The notes beneath the pieces were generated by a model. It did not search any database, was not told the origin of the DNA, and saw only the letters and a list, made by a program, of their open reading frames with translations. Below are positions 44,118 to 54,619 of a stretch of 64,000 bases of DNA, one piece after another. Within the stretch, counting starts at the first letter, position 1, and every line of letters starts with the position of its first letter. Both the position numbers and the translations under genes were made by a program. The stretch spans positions 434,001-498,000 of the forward strand of contig CP099426.1 of the NCBI GenBank assembly GCA_024114885.1, read 5' to 3'. Source of the stretch: Septoria linicola. Lineage: Eukaryota > Ascomycota > Dothideomycetes > Mycosphaerellales > Mycosphaerellaceae.

Positions 44118-46027
44118 ATGCTGGCTAAAACTTTCGTCGCTGCTGCGGCAGTCGGCTATGCTAATGCCAGAGCTTTCACCAGACAGGACAATTCTTTCGA
44201 GGGATGCGTTGCCAAAGCCGTAGGTGGCAAGACGGATCTTTACTCTTTGCCGAGTGGAGCGGACTACGCCACGTCCCTCAACATCTATAACCTGGACCAC
44301 ATCTACATTCCATCTGCAGTCGCCTGGCCAACATGTGCTGAAGAAGTTGCTGCACTGGTCAAGTGTGCGAGTGCTGCAGGTGTCGCCGTGCAGGCGCAAA
44401 GTGGAGGCCACAGCTATCTGGTAAGACGTGCAAGCCAGCAGTGAAAACAGAGAGTGCTGACTCGCGCCAGAACTTTGGTTTGGGAGGACAGAATGCCTCG
44501 CTGTCAATCCGCCTGAGCCACCTTGACGACATCACTTATGACAAGTCTGACAAGACCGTCACCTTTGGTACTGGTAACCTCCTCTCTAATCTGACTGAGA
44601 AGCTCGACTCTGTCGAGCGTACTGCCGCCTTCAGTGGCATTGGCTCTATCGGTACTGGAGGCCACTTCACCATCGGAGGTCTTGGTCCCTTGTCCCGAAT
44701 CCATGGCCTCGCAGCCGATCAAATCGAAGAGGTTGAGGTCGTGCTCGCCAACGGATCGATCGTCACCGCCTCCGAGGATGAGAACGAGGATCTGTTCTTC
44801 GCCGTCCGTGGTGCTGCTTGGTCCTTCGGTATCGTAACATCTATCAAGTTGAAGACTCAAGACATCGTCCCAGCGACCAGCTACTCGTATATTGTGCCTG
44901 GAAACTCGTCGACTCTTGCATCTGTCTTGTCTGCTTGGCAAGCACTCATTGCCCAGGAGGACCTTCCACGCGAGTTTGCCTCCACGGCATACATCTACGA
45001 AGGCTTTGCTCTGTTGACTGGATCATACTATGGCTCCAAGGAAGACTTCGCCAAGGTTGGTCTGAGCAACATCACCGCAAACGCCAGTGAGCTTGGCACG
45101 ATTCTCGACGTCTTGGACCAGTTGAATGTCACTGCGACAGTGAACCTTCTACAGACGCTCCAGTCCACTGGTCTTCTGGAGGCCATCACCAGCCTGCCTG
45201 CCAGCGACATCCTCCTCATCTTCAATGGGATTCTGCAGATCCTTCCCACCATCGAGACTGGCAACTTGACAGCCATTCAGCAAGCCGCACAGACCACGAA
45301 CAGCACACTGCTCGGTGCAGCTTTCGCGTTCCTTGAACCTGCCACCTTGGAAGCCCTCTTCTCCAACATGACCACAAGCGGCGCCCTCACTCTTCTCAGC
45401 AACACCACAACGCTCGCCAGTTTTGGGCCAATTCTTTACGAACTGAACTTCACTTCGATCGTTGAGCTCGTTGATCAAATCGACCAGGCTGGATTCCTCG
45501 ATTTCCTCACAGTGGGAGGCGGCAAGCTTTCCTCACTGTTCTCCACGCTCTTCACATCTCATCTCCCATCCCACTTCTACGCGAAATCTCTCAAGTTCGC
45601 GCACGACAATCTGCCTTCTGTGGAGGCGACCGAGGAGATCCTCAACTACATTATCAGCAACGCCACCGATCCAGGCACTCCGCTCTGGTTCGTCGTGTTT
45701 GACTTGGCAGGCGGCGCCATCAACGAAATTGCCCAAGACGCTACGGCATATTGGCATCGCGATGCCCTAGTATGGCTGCAGAGTTACACTGTGAACTTGC
45801 TTGGTGCTGTGACAGACGTGCAGAAGGACTTCTTGGGCGGCTTGAGCGAGAAGGTGCAGGAGCTTGTTCCAGGCGTCGATGACAGCGCCTATGCTGGCTA
45901 TGTCGATGATGCACTTGACAATGCCGCGAAAAGCTACTGGGGTGGTAATGTCGAGAAGCTGAAGGAGATCAAGGCGAAGTATGACGCGAAGAATGTGTTC
46001 AAGAACGGCCAAAGCATTGAAGTGTGA
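44118..46027 (+). CDS. Secreted FAD-linked oxidase, berberine-bridge-enzyme type, with large insertion
   Basis: Two exons (44118-44420, 44471-46027; 50-nt intron) give 619 aa. A signal peptide (MLAKTFVAAAAVGYANARA) is followed by the PCMH FAD domain: YIPSAVAWPTCAEEVAALVK, QAQSGGHSYLNFGLGG with the His (about 98) for covalent 8-alpha-histidyl FAD, TGGHFTIGGLGPLSRIHGLA and ENEDLFFAVRGAAWSFGIVT. The C-terminal BBE segment is YWGGNVEKLKEIKAKYDAKN. Relatives oxidise sugars or alcohols with O2 to give H2O2. Two oddities: the Cys usually giving a second flavin bond is absent, and about 120 extra Asn-glycosylation-rich residues lie between SYYGSKEDFAKVG and PSHFYAKSLKF. It converges with REV7. Confidence 0.93.
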
Positions 46028-46134
46028 GCGCTGATCTCGTGAGGGCTCCGCTGTACCTCGTTCTTAGTTGGCTGTAGTCCTTGGCAGCATGAGTGGCTGA
46101 GTCGTTGATGTCAAGCATAGATAGCGTGAGCCAC

Positions 46135-46821
46135 TCAGCCAAAAGAGCTTTGACTCGTGTCAGATACTGTTTTGTCTTCGAGCTCCTCAATCCACGTTTC
46201 GAACACCATGTTACCAGCTCTCACTGCTCTGATTGGTCTTGTCCGCTTATCAAGGTCGGCTCCTTTGACAGTGGTCGTGTCCTGTGCTGGGATCCATTGT
46301 TGAGGATGCTCAAGCGGAGCTTGTCCCTCAGGCCTCAGCTCGACTGCGACAGTGAAAGTACAGCCCGCTGGTAGTGGCTTCATGTTTGCTCCACAAGTCG
46401 ATAGTCGGCTCATGGTAGCCCGCAACTGCTCCTCTAGATCAATGAAAGGTAGGACCGGATCGTTCGAACCCTCAATTGCCTCCAGCGGAGTGCTGTGCTC
46501 CGCAGCAGGAACAATTGGAAAGTGCGAGACGTCAAACACTACTCTCTCCATTGGCTTGTTCTGCTTGCTGTAAATTACTACCGCCACCCGTTCGGCTGAA
46601 CCTTTTAGCAGTTCCACCTCTACAGCCGTGACTGCGTCGTTGATCCATTCGCATACTTTCGGATGCCTGCTTTGCCGCACAGCGAAATTGTACTTCCTGG
46701 CTGATATGAAGGACGTCTGTGGATAGATGCCTCGCTCGTACAAAATTGTGTGAACGGCCACTGTGAGAAAATCGGTGAAGGCTGTCACGAAGGCGATGAA
46801 GGTCGCCGGCTCGGACGCCAT
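46135..46821 (-). CDS. REV7: HORMA-domain protein REV7/MAD2B (DNA polymerase zeta subunit)
   Basis: A single exon of 228 aa. It starts MASEPATFIAFVTAFTDFLT, followed by TVAVHTILYERGIYPQTSF, the diagnostic start of Rev7 HORMA domains. VCEWINDAVTAVEVELLKGS, ERVAVVIYSKQNKPMERVVF and a safety-belt-like end (FTVAVELRPEGQAPL) follow. The upstream in-frame TTG codon is not the start. Rev7 bridges Rev3 and Rev1 in translesion synthesis and is nuclear. It is divergent with KAP114 (412 bp between starts). Confidence 0.93.
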   Translation of the reverse strand: MASEPATFIAFVTAFTDFLTVAVHTILYERGIYPQTSFISARKYNFAVRQSRHPKVCEWINDAVTAVEVELLKGSAERVAVVIYSKQNKPMERVVFDVSHFPIVPAAEHSTPLEAIEGSNDPVLPFIDLEEQLRATMSRLSTCGANMKPLPAGCTFTVAVELRPEGQAPLEHPQQWIPAQDTTTVKGADLDKRTRPIRAVRAGNMVFETWIEELEDKTVSDTSQSSFG

Positions 46822-47233
46822 CTTGCAAGAACAAGAGCTCGTCTCACCCTCTGTCAAAGCCGAATCGTGTTGATTCTACAGCTGAGGTCGTTGTTATTTT
46901 CTGGAAGACGCGCTGGAAGCGCGTGACGTCATCGCTTGGCGCACATTGAGTCAACTTGTAACAAACGGACGAACAGAATACACTGGAACATCTTCTGCGG
47001 CCTAGCATTCCTGATCAGCTGTGAGCTCTCAGAAGCCGGTCGAGTAAGTCGAAAGCAGCGCAATCAAAGTGTCCGCCAGGGTGCATGATCCGGACGCGTT
47101 TCATTCACTTGGTAGCGCGAAATCCTCTCCCAGGGCGACGGAACCTCATTTTGTTGGCGAGGCTTGAAAACGGCACAAGTTCACACGTCACATAACGCCA
47201 GAGACAACAGCACTAGCAGCGAAGCCACAAGCC
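46822..47233. promoter_or_regulatory. Divergent promoter region of REV7 and KAP114
   Basis: 412 bp between opposite start codons. It contains TGACGTCA (46925-46932), a perfect CRE/bZIP-type palindrome, about 100 bp from the REV7 start. No TATA box is seen. Confidence 0.55.
46925..46932. promoter_or_regulatory. CRE-type palindrome TGACGTCA
   Basis: This exact 8-bp palindrome is recognised by ATF/CREB-type bZIP factors in fungi. Its position between REV7 and KAP114 makes it a candidate regulatory site. It is a single short match, so chance occurrence is possible. Confidence 0.35.
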
Positions 47234-50200
47234 ATGGAGGAGCAGCTAGTGCGTCTTCTGACGGAGACACAATCCCCACAGGAAGGACCGCGAAAGAATG
47301 CTGAGTACCAATTGAAAGAGCTATACGCGAACCCAGACTTTCCTGTCGGTCTGCTCGCCATTGGCTCTCACAATGATGTGCCTCAAGCTGTGCGGCAATC
47401 GGCACTCCTCGTGTTGAAGAACTTCGTGCTGGCTTGCTGGTCAGCACAGTTCGATGAGTTTGTCGGTCCGCTGTTCGTCGACGAAGGCAGGAAGTCGCAG
47501 ATCAGAAGGCAGCTCTTGGAACTGTCCACGAGCAGCCGCGATGAGAGGAAGATCAAAAGTGCGGCCAGCTTAGTCGTGAGCAAAATCGCCACTGCAGACT
47601 TCCCCGACGAATGGCCAGATCTCCTCCAGACTATTATGAACGTTGCCTCTGCGGGAGAGGACAGCCAACTTCATGGTGCTCTGAAAGTGCTTAATGAGCT
47701 CGTCGATGACTGCTTCAATGAAGAGCAATTCTTCAACATCGGGCGTGACCTCGTCAAGGTCGTCTACGATATCGCAACCAATGGCAATCGCAAGTCCACT
47801 TTGCGAGCACTTGCAGTGTCTGTATTCAGGTCGACGTTTGATATACTGGAAATGGTCATGGCGGATCACAAGGCTGCTGTAAAAGCCTTTGCTGAGGAGA
47901 ATCTCGCGAGCTGGGTACCATTCTTCATAGAGACGCTAAAAGCACCATTACCAGCATCGCCCCCAGAAGATCAGGAGAAAAGTGGAAATGCTGATGCTGA
48001 GCACTATCGAGGCTACGTTGCGCTCAAGCTGCAGATCGTAAAGAGCTTGGTGCGTCTTCGAACCCTCTTCCCATCATTGATCTCGCCTCACACCCCGGCA
48101 TTGTTCTCTGCTACATGGCATGAGCTGTCCACACTCCAGGCTCAGTACTACCAAATGTACATCGAAGATGATCGACAAGGCCGCTTGGAAGACGCCGATG
48201 GACTCCCATACACACTCGACTTCCTTGTGCTTGAGGAGTTGGACTTTCTGCAGGTCTGCATACGGGCGCCACTGGTGCGTCAAGAACTTGATCAGCAGGT
48301 GAAGTCTGGCAGTGCAACCTGGATCATCGATATGATGAAGGTGGCTGTGGCATACGCTCAGATCACGACGGAAGAAGAGGGACTTTGGGATTTTGATGTG
48401 AACGTGTTCCTGTCAGAAGAAGTCAATGTCACCGCCAACTACACTCCTCGCTCGGCTTGTGGCGATCTCGTCATCAAACTCGGAGAGTGGCTAAACGTGG
48501 CGACTGTCGAGGCTTTATTGACTTATACGCGGACTCTGTACGCTGAGAACGCGGGCTGGAAAGCCAAGGAAGCCGCCCTATACCTCCTCAATCAGCTGCT
48601 CAGCGACTTTCAAGACGTTGAGAAGCAGATCGGGCCAGACTCGGCGAATGGGTATGTGGACTTCATCAAACACGCCATGCAAGAGGAGCCTGTCTTCCTC
48701 CGAGCTCGAGGCTATCTCGTGGCGGGCAGCCTTACACGGACTTCGGGCAATGCCCTTCAGTCCGTCGCTGCATCATTCATGGAGGCATCGCTCCACGCCA
48801 TTTCGAACGACGAGTCGGAGATCGTCAAGGTCTCTTGCATACGCGCTCTGCAGTACTATCTCGCGGCACTGCCTTCTTCGATCACCTTACAAAGACAACC
48901 TGAGATCGTGGCTGCGCTGTCAAACTTCCTCAACACACAGGATCTAAGTGATATAGATGACAGTGACGACCTTTTGATCACAATCATTGAGACGCTGCGT
49001 GATGCTATCATGCTTGATACGCATACGTGTCTCAACAGTGGTGGCCTCGATTTGTTGTTCACAGTCGCCAGCAGAGGCGCCACAAACTTCCAGATCGCGC
49101 TTCTGGTTACAGAGACATTCGAGGATGTCGCAGAGACCATTGCACAAGCTGGACCAGAAGCGTACGCACAGCTGGCACAAAAGGTTTTACCCTCCCTGAT
49201 GGGTGCTTTCGACGTGGCTACCCTTACAGAAGAGAATGCTTTGGCCAACATCGCGGCAGAACTACTATCAGTGATGGCTGACAACGGCTCGAGACCATTG
49301 CCCCAAGGATTCGTCAACACTGTCATGCCAAGAGTCAATCGACTACTCCTAGGCTCTCAGGACGATGAGCTACTGAAGTCAGTCACCGCAGCAGTGAAAC
49401 ACATGCTTCGACATGATCCTGATCAAATCTTCAACTTTCAAGACCAAGATGGAAAAGGCGGTCTGGAAGTCGTCCTGATCATCATTGATCGTCTTCTCAA
49501 TCCTGCAGTCGACGACAACGGTGCAGCAGAAGTCGGCGGTCTGGCTGCGGAAGTGGTCGAGAAGGCAGGGTCGGAGAAGCTTGGCCCGTACTTGATGCAA
49601 CTGCTGCAAGCCGTGGCTACACGACTGGGCACTGCTACCCAGGCACAGTTCATTCAAAGCTTGATTCTGGTGTTCGCTCGACTGTCATTGATTTCCGCGC
49701 AAGAAGTAGTGACCTTCCTGGCTGATGTGCGGATTGGCGAGCAGAATGGCTTGCAGGTCGTCATGAGCAAGTGGCTGGAGAATTCCATCAACTTTGCGGG
49801 CTATGATGATATTCGGCAAAAGTGAGTCCCCGAACATAAACGTAGAAACATGCTGCTAACATGAAATGTAGTATCGTTGCTCTTGCCAAGCTCTACGAGC
49901 TGAACGACCCTCGTCTTGCAGAGATCCAAGTCAAGGGAGATCTAATTGTGCCCAAGTCCGACCGCATCATGACTCGATCCCGCGCACGACAACAGCCTGA
50001 CCAATATACCATCATTCCGGCCCAACTCAAAATCATCAAAGTCCTCGTCGAAGAGCTCCTCTCCGCCTCTGGCTCTAACCAAAACATTGATGCCGCAGCC
50101 GCCGCAGAGCTTGATGACGATGACGACGAAGACGGCGACTGGGAGGACGATCCGAATGATTTCCTGGACCTGGGCTCAGGCATGACGAAGTCTCAACTTA

Positions 50201-50373
50201 TGGCATATGCTGCCGAGGACGGGCCAGCAACGTCTCGTGGAAGGGATGACGAGACACAGACATATCTGCTGGGCTTCTTCCGTCAGCAAGGGCAGAATCC
50301 GGATTTCGCCAATGTGTTTGGCGCGTTGACGCCGGGGGAGCAGGAGAAGCTGAGGAGTATGAGTGCGTCGTGA
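47234..50373 (+). CDS. KAP114: Importin-beta family karyopherin KAP114/importin-9
   Basis: Two exons (47234-49821 and 49872-50373; 50-nt intron) give 1029 aa, the expected size. The N-terminal Ran-binding importin domain has QSPQEGPRKNAEYQLKELYA and VPQAVRQSALLVLKNFVLAC, then SLVVSKIATADFPDEWPDLL. HEAT repeats run through the protein. Near the C-terminus is IMTRSRARQQPDQYTIIPAQ, then an acidic loop (ELDDDDDEDGDWEDDPNDF) and a final helix. Kap114/Imp9 carries histones H2A-H2B, TBP and other basic cargo into the nucleus. The intron is confirmed by the Q-N-I-V-A-L-A-K-L-Y junction. Confidence 0.94.
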
Positions 50374-51000
50374 GAGATGCGAGGTCAGTCAACCAGATAC
50401 AGGGCTTGTACGCTGCCCTCATGATATCCCCATTCGAGCGAGGAGATAGACTGGGCCTGTCGAATTTCAGCGCAGGAAAGGCGCAAAATGGTGAAGTGGC
50501 ACCAGAGTGGCCCGCCACCTATACCATGTGCATCCGAGGAGCACACTGTGAGTGTTACTGGTCATATAGAGAGTCTGCGAACGGTAGCAAAACTACTTCC
50601 CTACTCGTCCCATCTGTGTTTCCAACGGACCACATTCATCATCACTGTACCCTTCATCTCATCCTCTCACCACCATTATCCCTACCACATATCCCACCTC
50701 ATTCCACTACTCAAACCTCCCCCTCACGGCAAACCACCCCACCACCCCCAAAAACGCACAAATCTTCCCCCAAATCCACCCAATCCGCATATCCCTCCTC
50801 CCCGCCACAGAAATATACCCCACAAAACTCCTCCTCACCCACACACTCCTCGCCCAGGCTGGAACCTCACCTTCACTCACATCCAGCGAATTCCACACAA
50901 ACCACCGTCTTCCCCCCTTTGCTCAGCAATAACAGTGACCCCTCGACTTTCGCGAGCGTGATATACCCTTGCAGCACAGTCCTTTCGAGGAGGAAGAAGA
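50374..51000. other. Convergent intergenic region with extreme C-rich + strand
   Basis: Between the KAP114 stop and the end of the membrane-protein gene. From about 50640 to 50930 the + strand is almost devoid of G (50701-50760: 31 C and 3 G), with CCA/CCT words. A 218-codon frame crosses it but is Pro/Ser/His-rich with no domain. I regard this as UTR or spacer. Confidence 0.5.
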
Positions 51001-51955
51001 TCATGGATGCGTGCCAAGTCCAGTGAAGGGTTGGAAGAATCCAAGGAGGTAAAGTGTCATCTTGCATACGGGTGGGAAGGAAGGAGATACAGAATTCTGC
51101 GAGGTGGAAATGTGGATTTTGTAGGTGAGGTATTGGGATATGGAGATTAGGAGGGTTGGGAGGATGAGGATCTTGTAAGTGTTGGGTAAGCTTCTCTTTG
51201 AGGAAGAGGAGTTGAGATGAGAGTTTGTTGTGATTAGGGCTTGGGTCATTTTGAGGTGGAGAGGAGCGAGGCAGCAGGGTAGTATGATTACTTTGAGGGT
51301 CGGGGCCAAGATTGTTGTTGTCCATGTCGTTGTTGCACAAGCGGTGGAGATAGCGTAGTGCGCGGTAGTTGCCAGGGTAAAGAACGTCGCGACCCAACCG
51401 AGACTTCTTGTGATCTGTCGTGGCGTGCCGAATTCTCCCATGATGTGGTCTCTTCTCGTCAACATGCCATCGATCGCATAAGGTCCGTGTACCTCGTATT
51501 TCGGATCAGCTTCTACCAAGTGGCGAAAGAAGTACAAGCTTCGTAGGATGAACAGACTGAGTCTGTTGCGCTGATCAACTGGTCCAACAATGCGTTCAAA
51601 TGTCGTTGGCTGTTTCTTCTCTCGCGTCTTGGGACGATCCAGATCAGGAAACTCGATCATTGCGGCTGTAAGGACCAGGAGCCCGAACACGTAACCGAAC
51701 TGGATACAGAAGAGAGCGTCAGTACTCGCCGACTTGTGCGTGATATAAGTTCTGTTAACAGACCCACAGAAACGCTGCTCCGAACAGAAGACCATAGATG
51801 TGCGCAACTGGATTCTGCAGAGTTCCATTATCGTCTTTCGCACCCAGCCCTCGCATGTGCTCGAACATGCGCAGAGCTACTTTATACGTACTCCATACCA
51901 TGAGTGGAGTGCTGTCCAGCTGCAGGAAGTCATCATTAGTCGTGGCGTTGGTCAT
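51001..51955 (-). CDS. Multi-pass membrane protein of unknown function
   Basis: Two exons (51955-51764 and 51699-51001) joined in phase 0 across a 64-nt intron give 296 aa. Hydrophobic segments are VAHIYGLLFGAAFLWFGYVF continuing into GLLVLTAAMIEF (spanning the splice), LGWVATFFTLATTAHYAI, ILAPTLKVIILPCCLAPL, YKILILPTLLISISQYL and KMTLYLLGFF. Between the first and second lies a charged loop (FPDLDRPKTREKKQPTTFER) and SLFILRSLYFFRHLVEADPK. The topology suggests five or six spans. I do not recognise the family. The last 100 codons coincide with a G-rich + strand, so the coding strand is C/T/A-rich. Confidence 0.65.
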
Positions 51956-52439
51956 GGTATAGCCGAGAGCACTAGATGAGTCTTGAAGTGCTGGTGGGCA
52001 GCTCTCATCACTTTGTAAACCAAAGTGGGAGACGAAGCAATCGCAATCGTGTGCTGTAATAGACTGTTATAACAGAACTATAGGCTGTTGACATCCTGAA
52101 AGGGCACAGCACATCGGGCGCTTCTTGGACCGCATCCTGCCAAAGCTTGTTTGATCTATGGTCCTCAGTCAACGCTGCAGCTCACGATGCGCACGCAAGT
52201 GGCACGGGCTTGGCAGCGCCTAATGGGGGTGCTGGCCTGTCGTCGGCTGACATTTGACATTCATTTGCATTGCAATGCTATACGAGTATCTGCATTGCCT
52301 CGTCCATCTCTGTTCAATTGCATCAGCGTCGCAAACACGCCGCCATACTCTTTGGGAGGACCCTTCTATTCATTTCTGTCAGGACATGCTTTGGAACACC
52401 GCGTTCATCGTGCCCCATTGAATACTATGCAACAATCTC
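51956..52439. other. Intergenic, 484 bp
   Basis: Promoter of the membrane-protein gene and 3' UTR of ARP3. No other feature is recognised. Confidence 0.45.
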
Positions 52440-53934
52440 TCACGTGCTTCCAGGTCCGCCGAGCAGCGCAAATCTGCGCACAATGCTTGGACCTATCTCG
52501 TCGTAGTCGGCTTTGGTGTGGCAGTAACTGCGGAACTCTGGTGTAGACCCCAGCAGCGATCCTCCGAACCACGGACCGTGTCTCTGCCTCTTGTGCGTGA
52601 TCACCTGCACATCCAGACCACCAGACTTTGCAGCGTTGCCTGCACGCGCCTCCGAGGTAGCAATCCTTGCATCGACCAAGTGCTTGATATCACGTTGTAA
52701 TCTTCGCCCGAATTGATTGTACAATGTTGAACCACCCGATAGCACAATGTTCTTGTATAAACCTCTTCGCACATCGATTGGCGAGGTCTGAATGACAGTG
52801 TCGACAATATTTGGCAGAGGCGTGAGGAAGTCAGAGCTGTAGATCTCTGGGTTGAAGAAGATTTCTGGTGCCAGGAAACGCTCGTACCCTACGTCCACGG
52901 TGACGCTTCGGCCGTTCAGGTGTCGCACAATATATTGCTTGAAGCGATCATCTGGCTCCCGGTCGTATCGCTGGAACTCCTTGACAATGTCTGGGCACAC
53001 ATAACAGAATTCCTCCTTGATCCGCTCGGCAGTCTTCAAACTGCTGTCTGGCTCTCCTCGGTCTCGCAGCAGCGACTGCACGAAATATGTAATGTCTCGT
53101 CCAGCGATTGGGATCGACTTTATCGAACTGCCAATGACATATCCCTCGGCGACTGGGATGACGTGTGTTACACCCTCTCCGGAATCGATCACAGTTCCTG
53201 TCAAAGATCGGTCCTGCACTTTTGAAGATGTCCAAGATGCGGCTAGAGCAAGTACAGCTTGTACCGCAATGTACAATCCGGCGCAGTTGAAGGACTCAAA
53301 CATGATCTCGGCGGTATTCTCGCGATTCTCGGGTGGGTTGAGCGGCGGTTCGGTGAGGAGGAAGTAGTGGTCTTCGGGCTCGACTCGCAGGTATTTGAAG
53401 ATACTATTAGACCAGAAGCGTTCCATGTGGTCCTGTGAGATGTATTAGATCCAGGTTCGCGATCAACTCCACATTGTAGCATAGCATACCCAGTTCTCGA
53501 TCTGACCGTGCCGTATAGGGTAGTGGATGCCATAGCCTGTTCCGCGTCAGCCTGCGCTCTCTTTCTCCATCCTGAGCATACCGCTCCATACCGGGTCCTG
53601 CTGAAGCTGCAAGTGCCTCGTCTCCAATGAAGAAGTCGAGATCTTCTGTGCCTCTCTTGCCTGACAAATGGCCCGTTGGCCCAGCTCCTCCGGTCAAGAA
53701 AGATGGCTTGTTCGCAACAGCCGGTCTACCTGATCCAGAGCTGCCGCCTGCCTGATTTGCAGCTTTCGTGGCGATCGCAGTGGGAAAGACAAAGGAGGGA
53801 GAATCATTGCCGGCGAATCCCAGTTTCGAGTATCCAGTACCGCTGAGGAATGGTTAGCTGTGGTTGATTGTGGGCGGAGCTATTGGCATTGGCGCATACT
53901 TGTCCATGACAACGGCTGGAGTTTGAGTCGCCAT
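52440..53934 (-). CDS. ARP3: Actin-related protein 3 (Arp2/3 complex)
   Basis: Four exons on the minus strand (53934-53900, 53842-53592, 53536-53490, 53432-52440) give 441 aa. It begins MATQTPAVVMDNGTGYSKLG, continues FAGNDSPSFVFPTAIATKAA, then ED-LDFFIGDEAL, GYGIHYPIRHGQIENWDHME and RFWSNSIFKYLRVEPEDHYF. Actin-fold motifs follow: LTEPPLNPPENRE, VIDSGEGVTHVIPV, VLSGGSTLYNQFGRRLQRDI. A Gly/Ser/Ala-rich insertion at residues 40-70 (AANQAGGSSGSGRP onward) is typical of filamentous fungi. Arp3 with Arp2 forms the branch nucleus for actin networks at endocytic sites. All three introns are 55-57 nt. Confidence 0.95.
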
Positions 53935-54619
53935 CGTGGCGGTGCTGTATCAGGTCACCAATTGGGGCAATTGGAGTGCTGTACAGTGTCGTGCAAATGG
54001 TGGTGGAGAGATACAATGCTAAGGTCGAAGACCTGGCTGGCGCCTGCAGTTGTTGCGTAGCAGCGGAGTGTTTCTGGAAGGCGGGGCGATCCACGCTCTG
54101 CCAAGGCCGTCGAAGAGCCTCACTTCAGCTGTTCGATGTCCCTTACACTGCTCTGAATGCAATGTCATTCTATAGCTTGAACATACACGTTGATGTGAGA
54201 ATGAGCAAGTGAAGGCGGAGTGAGACCATAAGAAATGCCGGGATCGCGGCAGGCTCTTTCCTCTTTCCTTCACCATCATTAGAGACGAGGAAGGAGCATA
54301 GCACGATGTGCATTCGGCCTGTACTTCCTCCTTGACGTGAGCCATCTTCCCGACTCGTCTCCCTCTTCCTATTCTCACCGCACCCGTCTACCAGCACATC
54401 CTTTTCTCGGGGCATTGAGGTCGCCCCCAGCAGACACGAGTCGCTCGTTTACATTATCGACATCATTTTCACGTGTCATGCTTCCATCTCCTACCATCTA
54501 CTGCCAAATTCGATAGACCTACGAGAAGCCTCTCGGTCGGGCCACGGGACAGCAGTGGTTCACGGGCTCGACACGCGATAGCATCGACATCAGCCAGGAT
54601 CAAGCAGAGAACATCCACC
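53935..54619. other. Divergent promoter region of ARP3 and the taspase gene
   Basis: 685 bp between opposite starts. A CT/TC-rich tract on the + strand near 54340-54400 and AG-rich words around 54180-54240 may be promoter or leader elements. No supported ORF. Confidence 0.45.

Noticed and set aside
34000..46100. A secondary-metabolite gene cluster around the NRPS-like gene
   Set aside because: Neighbours are a GFA-family gene, GH35 and a BBE oxidase with wide spacing, and there is no regulator or transporter, so a cluster is not supported.
50370..51026. 218-codon ORF rich in Pro, Ser, His
   Set aside because: A product of the extremely C-rich strand; it overlaps the KAP114 stop and has no domain.
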